Shown piece by piece: positions 31,662 through 43,270 of a stretch of DNA of 64,000 nt. Under the pieces are notes generated by a model. The model was not told where the DNA came from and did no database searches. It saw nothing but the letters and a program-made list of their open reading frames with translations. The translations under genes were made by a program, and so were the position numbers. Origin of the DNA: Flaccisagitta enflata (taxonomy: Eukaryota; Chaetognatha; Sagittoidea; Aphragmophora). The stretch is from the NCBI GenBank assembly GCA_965153355.1, contig OZ231126.1:102672001-102736000 (forward strand), given 5' to 3'. The stretch's first letter is position 1, and the number at the start of each line of letters is the position of its first letter.

Positions 31662-33249
31662 GACCCATTTTTTCCCGAGGCTAGGGGACGAGCTACAACT
31701 TGAAATTTCTAAGGCTGCAAAAAACTCGCCCCCTGAAGTGTTGAGAGTCATTGAAGGCGCAAATCACCACTGATCTAGGCATTCTTGGTTTTGTTAAGAT
31801 TTCTCTCGCGGTTGGCTTTAACTAAACATCCTTATTTTATTCTCAAGGGGCGCCCAAAAAAAGCCCTTAATGAGAATTTTTTTTTGAAAAAAAGAAAGTG
31901 GGGTGCCATCAATAGGAAATTGTTTGATTTGCCTAGATCCAAAATCTTGTATTTTCACTTTTTTAAAAAAAACTTAAGAAATTTTTGTGTCGCGCATCAG
32001 GGACTGAGAAAAAAAATCACAAAATATTTTTTTGAAAAATGGTTTTCGAAAGTGGGGTGCAATTGATAGGAAATTGTTTATTTTGCCTAGATCTGAAATC
32101 CTGTTACCTTACTTTTTTCAAAAAATTTTAAAAAATTTGATTGGGGGCGAGTTCAAAGAAAGAACGGAAAAAAAGAACGTCGGTTTTCTCTTACTTTTTT
32201 AGTATGAAAAAGGCCGTAATTTCTAAACTATTGATGTGATTGTCCTGAAATTTGAAATACTAGCTAACGTCATGCTTCTCGACTTACGAGTCAAAAATCT
32301 CGATTGTGAACTGCCATAAAGTTGGACACACAGAAGTGTGAGGCTGAGGCTTTTGTAGCTAGAAAACATATGACAGTGCCATATTGTTGCAAAGTCTATC
32401 TGCTGTCAAGTTGTAAAAAGAAAAAATCAATTTTCAAAATTCTAAGCTTGGTTCTTGCATACTAGAATTCATATGCCGCCGCTTTTTTTTCATTTGATTT
32501 TACCATCATAATAGTCTCTTATGCTGAATTATAATGAAACTACATGCTTAAACATTGAAAACTGATGAAAAATCGAGGAAGGATGTTGTTGTCTTGTGGT
32601 TCCCTTCATTGGAAATTGTTTTTGACTTTACGCTTGAGCTTTATAAAACAAAATTCAAAAGATTAACTTTTTTCAAAATCATTGAAAGATGCAGGGTAAT
32701 ACCCCTTTTTAGGCTTCCCCAGCGGCGCTCTTCTTTACACATGAACGGTGAAATTTGCTAAAAGTATAGGAAAATAAAAATTTCAAAATGAAAATAAAAA
32801 TTTCAATATGAAAATTTTTAAGATCTGATTGCAGATTCAGATTCTTCATGAAAAAGTATGACTGAAAAGTACTCTTTTTTTGATATTTTTACAAGAAGCC
32901 TGTCAAATATCAAAAAAATTAACAAAAAGCGTGAATTTGTTCTTTTGTTCGCTTTTTTCTATTAAAATCAAATTTTTCACCATGTTCCCATAAGAATTTT
33001 TGAAAATGAATTATACTTTGTGTACCTACTTTTTCATACAGAATAAGAATCTGCTATCAGATTTCAAAAATTTTCATTTTGAAATTTTCATTTTCTTATG
33101 TTTTTAGCAGATTTCACCGTTCGAGAACCGAGCCAAGAATTTTGAAATTGTTTTTTTCTTTTTCTAACATGATAGCAGAGAGACTTTGCAACAATATGGC
33201 ACTGTCATATGTTTTCTAGCTACAAATGTCTCGGGAAAAAATGGGTCTA
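31662..33249. repeat. Large imperfect palindrome with nested repeats
   Basis: CCCATTTTTTCCCGAG (31665) pairs with CTCGGGAAAAAATGGG (33231). GTAGCTAGAAAACATATGAC (32350) pairs with its inverse at 33200-33225, and GGTGAAATTTGCTAAAA (32745) with the inverse at 33105. The left arm carries 31726-32160 as an extra block with its own inverted ends (ACTCGCCCCC / GGGGGCGAGT) and a 153-bp direct duplication (GTGGGGTGCCATCAATAGGA at 31900, relative at 32052). It is non-coding. Confidence 0.65.
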
Positions 33250-33352
33250 ACCATCAGAAATGTTCTCAGGTCAATTTTTCAATCCCTATGGCCTAAGGTT
33301 CTTAGGCCAAACACTTTCTAAGTTTAGATTTTGAAAATGTAAAACATGCGTA

Positions 33353-33586
33353 TATGATTGCAGATTCAGAATCCTTGTAAAAAATTGTCAATCAAAAGTG
33401 TCTTCCTTTTTTTAAAATTCTAACTAGAACATGGTCAAAACTGACAATTAAAGGTTTGAATTGGGTAATAATTGCTCTTTTGTTTAAGATTTCGCTAATT
33501 TTGACCTATAACATCAATTTTGACAGTGACTGTGTAGCACCATCAATAGGCAGTTTTTACAAAGATTCTGAATCTGCAATCAGCTA
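33353..33586. repeat. 235-bp palindrome
   Basis: TGATTGCAGATTCAGAATCC (33355) and GATTCTGAATCTGCAATCA (33563) are inverted arms. The same GATTGCAGATTCAGATTCTT motif occurs in the neighbouring palindrome at 32829. Confidence 0.65.
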
Positions 33587-34129
33587 TGCACTTTTCACAT
33601 TTTGAAAATTTGACCATGGGAATCGAATATATAGACCATGAGAACATTTTTGATGGTCAACAACGCCTCAAACAAGTCACATCTGAATTCCTCCTGACAC
33701 CTGTGAAATAGCCTACTATAGAGATGCGAATACGCATCTAAAAGAGAGTGAACGGAAGAAAGACAGACACAGACAAATACACGCACTTGGCTGAGTAACA
33801 ACCTTCTTTATGACAACGTTGAGGCTCAAAATGTCAACAAGAATAAGAACATTTCTAGCAACATTGTCAGCCTCAGAAAATTAAAAAGATAACATTTAGA
33901 TTTGCAATAGTTTCCATTGCATTCAATTGTAACATGCGGCGGTTTTATAAAAGAGGTGGCTTTTTCCACTGTATTTCAATTAAAACAATATTTTCTTCCT
34001 GATTTTGAATGGTTGTTCTACTTTATTTCATTCAGAACAGACCTACCCTAGATCCCTGTCATTCCAGAGATGGTACAGATATCCTAAATCAATTGTTATA
34101 TTAGAAGATCGATGAGAAACAAGGCCAAG

Positions 34130-34510
34130 TTATGGCCAATATGTGCGCCTCGCTTGATAAAGAATTTGTGAATCAACGTTTTTAATGAATGAATGAATGA
34201 ATGAATGAATGAATGAATGAATGAATAAAAATGAATGTGGTAAGGCATGAGAGGTGATATGAATCAAGAAAAGCGTCAGAATTATTTTTGAATGTTTGCG
34301 TTACAGACAACAGACTGAAGGACATGACCTCTTGTAGAAGTGCGAGGATGCACTTAAAAATAACAACAATTAAGCAACGATTTGAGTCTCATATTGTCTT
34401 TCAAATAACAACATTGAGCCTCAGAAAAAATAACCCGTTGCTACTCAGCCAAGTGCGTGTAGACAGACAGACAGACAGACAGAAAGACAGACAGACAGAC
34501 AGACAGGGGT
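34130..34510. repeat. Degenerate AACAAGG-family copies with (AATG)n and (ACAG)n
   Basis: AACAAGGCCAAGTTATGGCC at 34119 and a hairpin end GTAGAAGTGCGAGGATGCAC, then TTAAAAAT at 34335. (AATG)n lies at 34181-34226 and (ACAG)n at 34462-34505. A bare hairpin end AGATGCGAATACGCATCT, then AAAA also lies at 33722-33743. Confidence 0.5.
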
Positions 34511-34551
34511 ATGATTACTGATTAACTTTACAATCGATGATAAAGAACGCA

Positions 34552-34637
34552 CCATGTCCAAGATCACGGAAGGAATGAGAGGGTTGATGGTTGTCGGACA
34601 AATCTCCGCGTCCGCTCACATCGTTCGTATCTGAACA
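34552..34637. CDS. Candidate exon, strand ambiguous
   Basis: On the minus strand a strong acceptor (CTACCTGTTCAG) and donor (GACATG|GTGCGT) frame TNDVSGRGDLSDNHQPSHSF then RDLGH. On the plus strand the same interval reads INFTIDDKERTMSKITEGMR then LMVVGQISASAHIVRI and a stop. Both look protein-like, so I record the interval without choosing. Its minus-strand phase does not fit the neighbouring candidate chain. Confidence 0.3.
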
Positions 34638-36310
34638 GGTAGATAATATTGTGGCATATTGGAGAATTTTGCCAATAGCACAAGTTATGCCCAACAAGTC
34701 CACCTCGCTAATTAGAATTTGTGAATGAACGTTTAGTCAATGGATGAAGGAAAAAATGAACGAAAAGTGGAATGAAAATGAGAGGTACACTTCGCGATTA
34801 AAAAAAAAGATGCACCTTTTCATTTGATGACAAAACTGACTTAAAATCTTTAAAAAAATTTATCGGAGAGTGATTTTGAAGATTTTCAAATTATTTTTCA
34901 TTCTAGACCAATCCCAGATCTGTATCTTTAACGGTTTAGGAGCTAGAGCTCTCTAAAGTGAGACACCATTTTAGTGAATTGCATCTTTTTCATAGGAACT
35001 GCAAAAACAAATTTGGCAACATTTTTACTCAAACTAATGCCATTTCTAAACGAAAAAAGATAGAGATACCAGATTGGCGCCAAATGAAAGAGTTTTTCAA
35101 GGGCTTCAAAATGGTCTATGATTTTAATTAGTTCTTTTGATTGTCAATGGCACAATTAAATATTCAAAAGTGCGTCTTTTTTTTAAATTCGTATAGTACT
35201 GTACAGATCGCGACATTATCAAAAACAATGTAACCCTTTTGGGTACAAATAAATGATTGTTTGAAGTCTTTTATCTCTAAGACTTTTTAAACGGGTTTAT
35301 AGGAGCGACAAAGCACCTATTATAACCGGCTGCTTCCGTCGGTAAGTTGGTCGGTTGGTTGGTCAGTGATGTATTTGGCAATGGACGACGCCTTCACTTT
35401 CTATCAATTCTATTCTATCAATTCTATCACTTTTCGATCAACTATGATCCTGCACAGCCGCCCAGAGCTTGACGCTAGTGGACCTAAAATGATCGGCGCC
35501 AACTTGTATAGTTTCAGGACCCTGATGATACATATAACACATATCTAGGAAAAATGAAGTCTGTTCTGGGGCGCTTGTTAAGATATCTGAAAGAAAAATA
35601 CTTTTTTGCTATATTTTACACCATAACTCTTTGTGGTTGAATTTTTCACTAGTTTTGTGTGCAGATTTGACCTTACGAAGAAATAAAAAATCAATTTTGC
35701 TAATTTAAAATAGTTTTATACAGTAATATGGCAAAAAAGCAACTTTTTATTTCTTTTGCAAAAGTATATAGTCTGACATGTCAAACAAACTGAAAATTAT
35801 CATTTGAGTTTGAATCTGCGCTCAAATTTATTTAAACAAGGCCAATACCTATAACTTGCGTGCGAGACTTACTTTAAGAATGACTTAGAATAACTTAGAA
35901 TGACTTAGAGTGACTTAGAATGACTTAGTAAACTCTTGAATGACCCAAAATGACCTAAAGAAATAAAATTGATAAAAAAAGTAAAAATGTGACAGACCAA
36001 CCGAACAAGCAAGTTTAATCACTTAGTTATGGTAAAAAACGTAGTTAAATGATTTGTTAAATATCTTGAAAAGTGCCCCTATAAAGATTTCATTTTTCTC
36101 AGACATGTGTTCTATGCACCATCAGGGTCATGAAACCACTTGAGTTGGTACTGATCATATCAGGTCAACTAGTAGTGTCATACTCTGGGGGGCTGTGCCT
36201 GACGCGCGCATTGAAGCACACAGATCATATCATATTCGTTCTCTATGTCTCAAAGCCGTTCAATCGATATGCTGCATTGTTATGGGGGACGATATCAGCA
36301 ACAGACTCAC

Positions 36311-36416
36311 GCTTGGCCTTGAAAAAATCCCATTTCTAGAATCAGATACTTCTGGTTGACTATGAGAGAATCGTAAACCTTGATGTCCGGGGGATGAGAT
36401 TTGGGTATTTCCGATG
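36311..36416 (-). CDS. Candidate exon, minus strand, unknown product
   Basis: The donor GCCAAGC|GTGAGT is excellent. The frame that agrees in phase with 38126-38276 and 31278-31387 reads SEIPKSHPPDIKVYDSLIVN then QKYLILEMGFFQGQ. The acceptor (CCATTAAG) lacks a pyrimidine tract, so the 5' boundary may be wrong. No domain is recognised. Confidence 0.35.
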
Positions 36417-37429
36417 CTTAATGGCCCCCTATATTCCCCCCCCCCGGCCACCCAAGGGGGGAGGTATTGGGAAAGTTTTTTTTTCGAAAACAAAAGTTAG
36501 GCTCAATCAATTCAAAATAATATAAAACGTTTTGAAATCTGTGTTTTAAAAATTGACATTTTTTTTCACTTTTTCTTTACACAAGTCCGTGCATAAGAGG
36601 GGTAGCGACTAGCGGGTGTCCCCCTGCCCCCTAGGCTGGTCTCGCCTTAATGAAAGCTTCATAATTCACATGCGTATACTAGGTTTTGCATAAGTGAGTA
36701 TTCACTTGAAATTTCATAAGAATTGAGTGAGGCGTTGTCAAGATATCATTACCAATGTTTGACAAAAACAGAATTAGCCGGTTCACGTGTTATTTGTGGA
36801 AAAATAGTAATTGTCCGAAATTTAATTTTCTCCCCTTGGACTGTGAAAACTCGAACAAACTAAGCCAAATTCATCTGGATTGCAAGTTACTAGTTTGAGC
36901 CAACAACTTTAGGGTCTTTAATATTTAAGTTAACACATTTTCTGAGAAATATCTGTTAGGTATCATAAGTGAACATATGTGGGACAATTAAATTGTGGAA
37001 AAATAGTAAATGTCCGAAATTTTAGATTTCAACATAACTATTCCGTCTTTAAATTTTCTCGCGTGATTTTTATTTTTTTTTTTTTGCGGTCATCCTTGTG
37101 AAATGGGGGCTTACCCAAGCCCAAATTTGTCTGCTTTCTCACCCCCACTGAGGATGGAATTGGTGTCATTTACCGTTCATTATTTGTTCAAAAATGCGTT
37201 CTTTTCCTTGCTCACTTTCAAGTGCTGAAAAAGTCCAATTTCGGACAGTTCATGATTCCTGCGAGACAATATCAATCAAATATGACCAAACGCAATGAAT
37301 ATTAATGGTCGCTAAAACAAAAAAAATGGGCCACATGAAAATGGATAACAAAGATCTATTGCAGTTTGTTACATGAAAATGAAGAGCGAAAGCCCCCTTT
37401 GATGGTCATGTTTTATGGTTACCAGTAAT

Positions 37430-37945
37430 GGCAGCTGTCGCCGTGAGGAAAAAAGTTGTAAGCGTTGGTCACTTTCCACCAGGCTTTTGTCTTTAGTCAC
37501 TGCAAATCTTTTTTTCTACTAGACCAAATCAAGAGCAATTGTGTGTATTGATTGCACTGAAAATCAGAGAAAAATAAGACTGAGCCAAATGAGATAGATG
37601 AGCTAAAATGCTCAGAATCACTCAACCAGACAATCAGCTATGCTCACTGACATGCTTTCTTGTATTTACATACTCCCATGAAAACATTTATTTATCCCAT
37701 TAAAAATCAGAAAAAAAAAGAAACTGAGCTAAATGAGCTAAATGAGCAAGAATCCTCCAAAACACCCTCACAGATGAGCAGCAATGCTCATAAACATGTT
37801 TTTTTGTATTTGCATGCTCAAACAAACATAAATACACTCCTTTTTTGATCCTACTAAAAAAAAAAAAAAAATTCAATTCGCAATTTTCATAAATAAATCT
37901 TCAAAAAATCATAACGCCAAAATGAAAGAGAATTTTCAAATTTAC
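37430..37945 (-). repeat. Second copy of the 11.3-12.0 kb dispersed repeat
   Basis: It is the reverse complement of that block, including ATGGCAGCTGTCGCCGTGAG, GACATGCTTTCTTGTATTT and AATGAGCTAAATGAGCAAG motifs, and ending GAATTTTCAAATTTACC. Confidence 0.75.
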
Positions 37946-38125
37946 CTACCCTATCAATTTCATGATAGGGCCCATCCGCTCGATAAAGAGCCCCAACTTT
38001 CTTTGAAGAAAATAAAAAAACCCATTTCTCTCAAATATGTCAAAAAGTCGAAGACTGACTTCGACTTTTTTCCCAATAATGAAATATTTGCCCATTTTTT
38101 CCGGCCTAATTTTGAACAAGTATAC

Positions 38126-38276
38126 CTCCCCTGACATTAAATAGCAATGATACCAATTGCAAGTCCCCAATGTTATGAAATTGCCCTGTTAGCCTTGCGT
38201 TGGACTTGGAAATTGGACGTGTGAGCCTCTTGCTGAAATCGTCCTGGGGAACTTTTTCAAATAACGGACGAGCAAC
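38126..38276 (-). CDS. Candidate exon, minus strand, unknown product
   Basis: The acceptor TGTTGTGCTTGTAATTTATGAG and the donor GGGGAG|GTATAC enclose 50 codons plus one base, reading VARPLFEKVPQDDFSKRLTR then PISKSNARLTGQFHNIGDLQ and SLLFNVRG. Composition is strongly protein-like. It lies just downstream (minus-strand sense) of the PC4-like gene's stop, so it belongs to a different gene. No family is recognised. A candidate continuation is 36311-36416. Confidence 0.5.
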
Positions 38277-38418
38277 CTCATAAATTACAAGCACAACAGG
38301 CCAACAGTCGCGTGCGCCGTTTCACAAATAGACTACCACTACTGGATAAGTCGGAGTGCAATTGAAGACATAACTAGATCAGTCATAGACGTTATTCATG
38401 GAGCCATGAATGTACGGA

Positions 38419-38740
38419 TCATTCCACTAATGGATGTCTCCAGATGGGTGGAAGGGTGGCCAGGGTAGCTGAAGGGGTGGCCAATGCCACCCCTTCAGCT
38501 ACCCTGGCCACCCTTGAATCAATTTTCGCCACTCCTGTGAAAAAAAAGACACCCCTTACTAGAATTGAGTGAATGGCCACCCCGCCACCCGGCCACCCAG
38601 CCAGTCAGCCACCCGGCCACTCATCCATCCTGCCACTCATCCACCCGGCCACCCAGCCACCCGGCCACTCATCCACCCGGCCACTCATCCACCCGGCCAC
38701 TCATCCACCCGGCCACCCAGCCACCCGGCCATCCATAAAT
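38419..38740 (+). repeat. Dispersed repeat with long hairpin and CACCCGGCCA minisatellite
   Basis: ATTCCACTAATGGATGTCTC, then CAGATGGGTGG is followed by a near-perfect 30-bp hairpin (38448-38512, AAGGGTGGCCAGGGTAGCTG and its inverse around the loop CAAT), then CACCCGGCCACTCATC units at 38576-38735. The second copy, inverted, is at 42424-42720. Confidence 0.7.
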
Positions 38741-38764
38741 TTGAAGCTTAGTGTCGTACCGAGT

Positions 38765-38938
38765 TTATTTCATACGCTTCTTCATACGATCTTTAACAAT
38801 TGCGATTTTATTATCAATATAAGGAATAGCCTTCCCAATTTTTTCCCACTGTTTCAACGAAAGTACAATCCCTCGCTGTTTCTTTAAAACGCGATCCACA
38901 TCCATAAAGCATCGTCTCAAATCAATTTCGTCGATAAT
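38765..38938 (-). CDS. PC4/SUB1-like coactivator domain, terminal exon
   Basis: The minus-strand exon opens after TTTTTCACCTTAACAG in phase 0 and reads 57 codons to TAA (38765-38767). It carries IIDEIDLRRCFMDVD then GIVLSLKQWEKIGKAIPYID and a basic tail. The layout ..(V)DIR..(Y/F)x(D)..(K)xGIxLxxxQWxxLxxxIPxID.. is the C-terminal half of the PC4/SUB1 single-strand DNA-binding domain, which folds as a curved beta sheet plus helix and acts as a transcription coactivator in the nucleus. The core basic residues are less conserved than in vertebrate PC4. The preceding strands are in exon 41728-41996. PC4-like genes can be multi-copy, so orthology is uncertain. Confidence 0.72.
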   Translation of the reverse strand: MIDEIDLRRCFMDVDRVLKKQRGIVLSLKQWEKIGKAIPYIDNKIAIVKDRMKKRMK

Positions 38939-39002
38939 CTGTTAAGGTGAAAAATAGATCAACATTAAGACATTTTAAAAGGAGAACAAAGACAACTTCA
39001 TC

Positions 39003-39430
39003 AAAGGCCTGCGGCAAAGTTGACTTTACCATAACTTTGCCTGCGGCAAAGTCACCTTTGCCTGCGGCAAAATCACCTTTGCCTGCGGCAAAGTCATCTT
39101 TGCCTGCGGCAAAGTCAACTTTGCCTGCGGCAAAGCCGACTTTGCTCAGGCAGTCGCACCTTGCCTCGGCGCGTCACTTTGCCTGCGGCAAAGTCACTTT
39201 GCCTGCAGCGTCACCTTGCCTGCGGCAAAGTTGACTTTGCCTGGCAGTTGACTTTGCCTGCGGCAAAGTTGACTTTGCTCTGCGGCAAAGTTGACTTTGC
39301 TTGCGGCAAAGTTGACTTTGCCTGCGGCATAGTTGACTTTGCCTGCGGCATAGTTGACTTTGCCTGCGGCAAAGTTGACTTTACTTATGTTGACTCAGCC
39401 TGTGGCAAAGTTGACATTTGCCTGTAGACC
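39003..39430. repeat. CTGCGGCAAAGTTGACTTTGC minisatellite
   Basis: About 18 units of 18-24 bp. Each unit holds a small palindrome (GCAAAGTTGACTTTGC). The array lies inside the last intron of the PC4-like gene. The frames reading AAKSTLPAAK are artefacts. Confidence 0.9.
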
Positions 39431-39434
39431 TGTG

Positions 39435-41690
39435 GTGACCTAATCCCTAACCCTAAACTCAACCCAATCCCTAATTTTAACTCAACCCAATCCTAACCTT
39501 AAACTCAACCCAATCCCTAACCTTAAACTCAACCTAATCCCTAACTAAACTTCAACCCAATCCCTAACCCAAAACTTCAACCTAATCCTATTCATCATCT
39601 AACGGGTTAGGTTAACGCAAACCAACTCCTAATCTCACCCAACCCTAAACCCTAACCCCAACCCAGCAATATATACTCAAAGTAAGTCAAACCAACCCTA
39701 ACCCTAACTCACAACACATACTTCAAAGTGAAGTTAACCTCAACCCTAACTCCTAATCTAAAACATATACTCTCAAAACAGAAGTCAAACCCTAACCCTA
39801 ACTCTAACCCTAACCCATGTACTAAAGTGAAGTCAATAAGGTTAGGTTAGGGTTTGAGGTTAGTTAGTTTGGAGGTTAGGTTAATGTTTCTGTGCAGTGA
39901 GCGATGATGCACCCACTCATGAGCGTGATGGCAGGTTAGGTTAGGCTAAATAGAATAGAAAGAGGAAACTTTACGCTTGAGGTTTAAACCCCAACCCTAA
40001 ACTCAACCCAATCCTCAACCTAAACTCAACCCAATCCCAACCCCAAACTCAACCCAATCTCCACCCCTAAACTCAACCTAACTCAACCCTAAACTCAACT
40101 CAAATCCCTAACCCTAATATTAACCCAATCCCTAACCCTGACCCCAACCCACCCTAACCCCTAATCCCAACCCAACTCAACCCCACCCCCAACCTAATCT
40201 TAACCCTAATTCAACCCAATCTCAACCTTAACTCAACCCAATCTCTGACTCTCAACTCCAACTTAACTCCTAAACTCAACCCCATCCAACTCCTAATCCC
40301 AACCCAACTTCAACCCTAAACTCAACCTTTCTAACCCTAAACTCAACCTAACCTTAATCAACTCCAATCCCTAACTTTAAATTTCAACCTAACCTTAATC
40401 CTAAACTCAACCTATTACCTAAGTTTAAACTCCAACCTAATCCCAACCCTTATCTCAACCCAACTTAACCCTAATCTCAACCCAACTTCAACCCTTAACT
40501 CAACCCAATCCCTAACCTCAACCCAATCCCTAACCCTAAACTCAACCCAATCCCTAACCCTAATCTCAACCCAATCCCTAACCCTAAACTCAACCCTAAC
40601 CCTAAACTCAACCCAATCCCTAACCTCAACCCAATCCCTAACCTTAAACTCAACCCAACCCCTAAACTCAACCCATTACCTACCCTGTTTTCAAAAGCAA
40701 GTGATACCAGCAAAACCTTTGTTGTGCCTAAACGACTCACCTTGAGAAATCCTGGTTGGTTGCGTCTGAAAGAACATAAGCTACCATTTTTTCATGTAAA
40801 ATTTTAAAAGACTGGGTTCAGTAGTTAAGCCTCCACAAAATTTTGAGTGAAAATGTAATAAGTCACATTCGAGATTTCTCAAGAATTTGATAGATTCACA
40901 CCATGACGTTAAATCAATCTCATTTCTGTATGAATCAAGCAAAAATGGCAAGATTGGTTTTGAAAGATAAATATCAGTCTTAGTTTATGTATCAAAAAAA
41001 AAAAAATGAGTGAATGAATTTGTTTTTTAGGGAAAAATCGAGTTTTTCTCTAATTTTCAAGGGTTGAACAGGGTTTTTGTCATATAATCTGTTGATATGG
41101 GCAAATTTTTTTTCTGAAAATGGTGAAAAATCCAAAGCAATTCAAAACCAGAGTAAACTACCATCTAAATATAGAAATTCTGTTAAGTTTAGCACTACTT
41201 TCACAGAAATATATGAGTTAATTGATGAAAATGTCCTTAAAAAATGCAATTTTTCAGCAAAATTTTGCCAAATTTCCTTTGATTTCAAAAAGATATTGAA
41301 ACCAAACCGTTTGACGCAGTACTCAAAAATTTTGTATGAACAAATGGTAGGTTATATGCTTTGGGATAGAACCAACCCGGATTTTCCAAAATGGATACTT
41401 TTAGCACAATAAAGGTTTTGCTGGTATCAGTCGCTTTTGAAAGCAGGGTAAGCCTAAACTCAACCCAATCCCTTAGCCTAAACTCAACCCAATCCCTAAG
41501 CCTAAACTCAACACAATACCTAACCCTAAACTCTACCCAATCCCTAACCCTAAACTCAACCGAATCCCTAAGCCTATTCTCAACCCAATCCCTAAGCCTA
41601 TTCTCAACCCAATCCCTAAGCCTAAACTCAACCCAATCCCCAACCCTAAACTCAACTCGATTCCTAACCCATAACTCAACATGAACTCAA
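39435..41690. repeat. Telomere-like satellite (CCTAAACTCAACCCAATCCCTAAC)n, split by a MITE
   Basis: Degenerate 24-bp units built on CCCTAA/CTCAACCC run from 39435 to 40682 and resume at 41450-41690. A short inverted-orientation patch (GGTTAGGTTAGGGTTTGAGG) is at 39840-39890. The array is interstitial and intronic. Confidence 0.88.
40683..41448. mobile_element. 766-bp TA-flanked MITE inserted in the telomere-like satellite
   Basis: The termini CCCTGTTTTCAAAAGCAAGT and the inverse of GCTTTTGAAAGCAGGG are flanked by TA (40681-40682, 41449-41450). The inverted arms extend inward (GATACCAGCAAAACCTTTGT / AAAGGTTTTGCTGGTATC). The identical satellite on both sides shows that it landed within the array. 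It has no transposase. Confidence 0.85.
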
Positions 41691-41727
41691 CCTTACAACA
41701 ACCTCCATTTTGCTGAAACCATCTCAC

Positions 41728-41996
41728 CTTGTTACAGAAAAGACGTTTTGCAAAGATCGGGAATTCGTTGCCACCCAAGGGCAAGACCGCTCGTTCTTGG
41801 TTTAAAAGAACCTCGCTTGTCCGCGTGAATGGTCGTATGCCCGCCGTCGTCGTCGTTGATCGCAGTAGTCGTAAGAGTGAATCGATTTCGAATGCCGGCG
41901 GCGTTGTCCAGAGGATGAGGAATGTTGTCAAGAGTTGTCGTGCACGATCATTGGTGTTGTTCAAAGGTCGAGAGAGTATCAGATATATCGGCGGAC
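41728..41996 (-). CDS. PC4/SUB1-like gene, exon encoding the first half of the domain
   Basis: The minus-strand exon ends at AACAAG|GTGAGA (donor) in phase 0, joining the terminal exon. Its last codons read TSEVLLNQERAVLPLGGNEF then PIFAKRLFCNK, fitting the first strands of a PC4 domain (..PLG.N.F..V..F.GK..). Upstream residues (PPIYLILSRPLNNTNDRARQ and Ser/Thr-rich sequence) are not recognisable. The 5' border at CCTAG|GT is chosen because it fits the phase of exon 43271-43387; the exon could begin later. A plus-strand frame of similar length overlaps it and is judged to be a shadow. Confidence 0.55.
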
Positions 41997-42423
41997 CTAG
42001 GATTCGCTGTCTGGCGCTCGGGCTACTGATGGCGCAGAATGGGGCAGATGAAATGGCACAGATCAATCCCCTACTAATGAAATATCACTAAGTGCACAAA
42101 CCAATCAATGATGTATGAGACGGAAGCTGGGATCAATGAGAAATCATGATATAGAAATGACGATGAATATTGAGAGATATTTGCTGCCATGAGCAGACCG
42201 ACCGAATCTCCCAAAGATAGTGCTTTAAATCGATTGAGAATCTGTACCATCACCGTATTTTTTTTTCTTTTCTTGTTGACTGATGTGACTTGTGCGACGT
42301 TGACCTTTTTTTCCTGACTTCTCAACGTATTCCAAATCCTGAAGGTGGCAGTACCTGTCTGAAAGAGAAACGACATGACAAAAACAGAAACAAAGGAGCA
42401 TCTTCGTTGAGATTAAGCGCGTC

Positions 42424-42720
42424 TTCAATTCATAACCACCCATCCACCCGTTCAGCCACCCATCCACCCGTTCAGCCACCCGTCCACCCGTCCAGCCACC
42501 CGTCCACCCATCCACCCCTGTGTCCACCTGTCCTCCCCTTCAGACAGCTGTCCACCCTACCACCCCTGTAGCCACCCATCCACCCCTACCTGAATTTGTC
42601 CACCCGTGTCCACCCAACCAAGTTCAATTCCACCCGTCTGATTTTGGACACCCGTCCACCCCTCCCACCCCTAAGTCGATTACATAGGACACCCGTCTGG
42701 AGACAGAGATAAGTGGAATT
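42424..42720 (-). repeat. Second copy of the CACCC/GTCTCCAGA dispersed repeat
   Basis: CACCCATCCACCCGTTCAGC units run from 42436, ending ACCCGTCTGGAGACAGAGAT then AAGTGGAAT, the inverse of the start of the 38419 copy. Confidence 0.7.
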
Positions 42721-42731
42721 AACCGAATGTA

Positions 42732-43253
42732 CAGTAGATCTCGTCTAGACTTGAGATAACGGGGGCGAGCATTGTAGAAAAAAAATGAAGCAAGGGGAAT
42801 GATATTTGAAACAAACTAATATAAGGCTTATTGCGCAAAATAACTAATTGCCATGAAAATATATTTTAATAAATTTTTTGAAAAAATATTTCTTAAAATT
42901 CAATTTGCTACAACTTTTCTACAATATGTTCTGTAAGAATGTCGCTTGTTTAGTGGTTGCTAGGGGTTGTCACACATGGATACACTCCCTAGCAATGGCC
43001 AAACAGGCGATATGCATACAGAACATATTGTAGAAAAGTTGTAGCAAATCTAATTTTAAACAATGTTGCTTTAAAAATCTATCAAAATGTTATTTCAGCG
43101 AAAATAGATAGAAGTGTGTTTTCATGGCAACCAACCATCATGGGGATTAAATCATTCTTTTTATAATTCATATTCAAATTATCAATCTCCTCGCTTCATT
43201 TCTCTTTCCATTATCCTTGCCCCTGTCATCTCAAGAACAGACGAGTTCAACTG
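42732..43253. mobile_element. 522-bp TA-flanked MITE, family of 50772-51313
   Basis: CAGTAGATCTCGTCTAGACT starts the left arm and the right arm ends AACAGACGAGTTCAACTG; TA lies on both sides (42730-42731, 43254-43255). Internal palindrome: TGCTACAACTTTTCTACAAT / ATTGTAGAAAAGTTGTAGCA. It ends 17 bp from the exon at 43271. Confidence 0.75.
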
Positions 43254-43270
43254 TATGTAAAACAACTCAC

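Noticed and set aside
39435-41690. A true chromosome end
   Set aside because: Units are degenerate, mixed with CTCAACCC, bounded by complex sequence on both sides and contain a MITE, so this is interstitial satellite.
41729-42091. 120-codon plus-strand frame after an acceptor-like CTTGTTACAG
   Set aside because: It overlaps the minus-strand PC4-like exon in antisense; the minus frame has a donor, a recognisable domain and matching phase. The plus frame has no family match.
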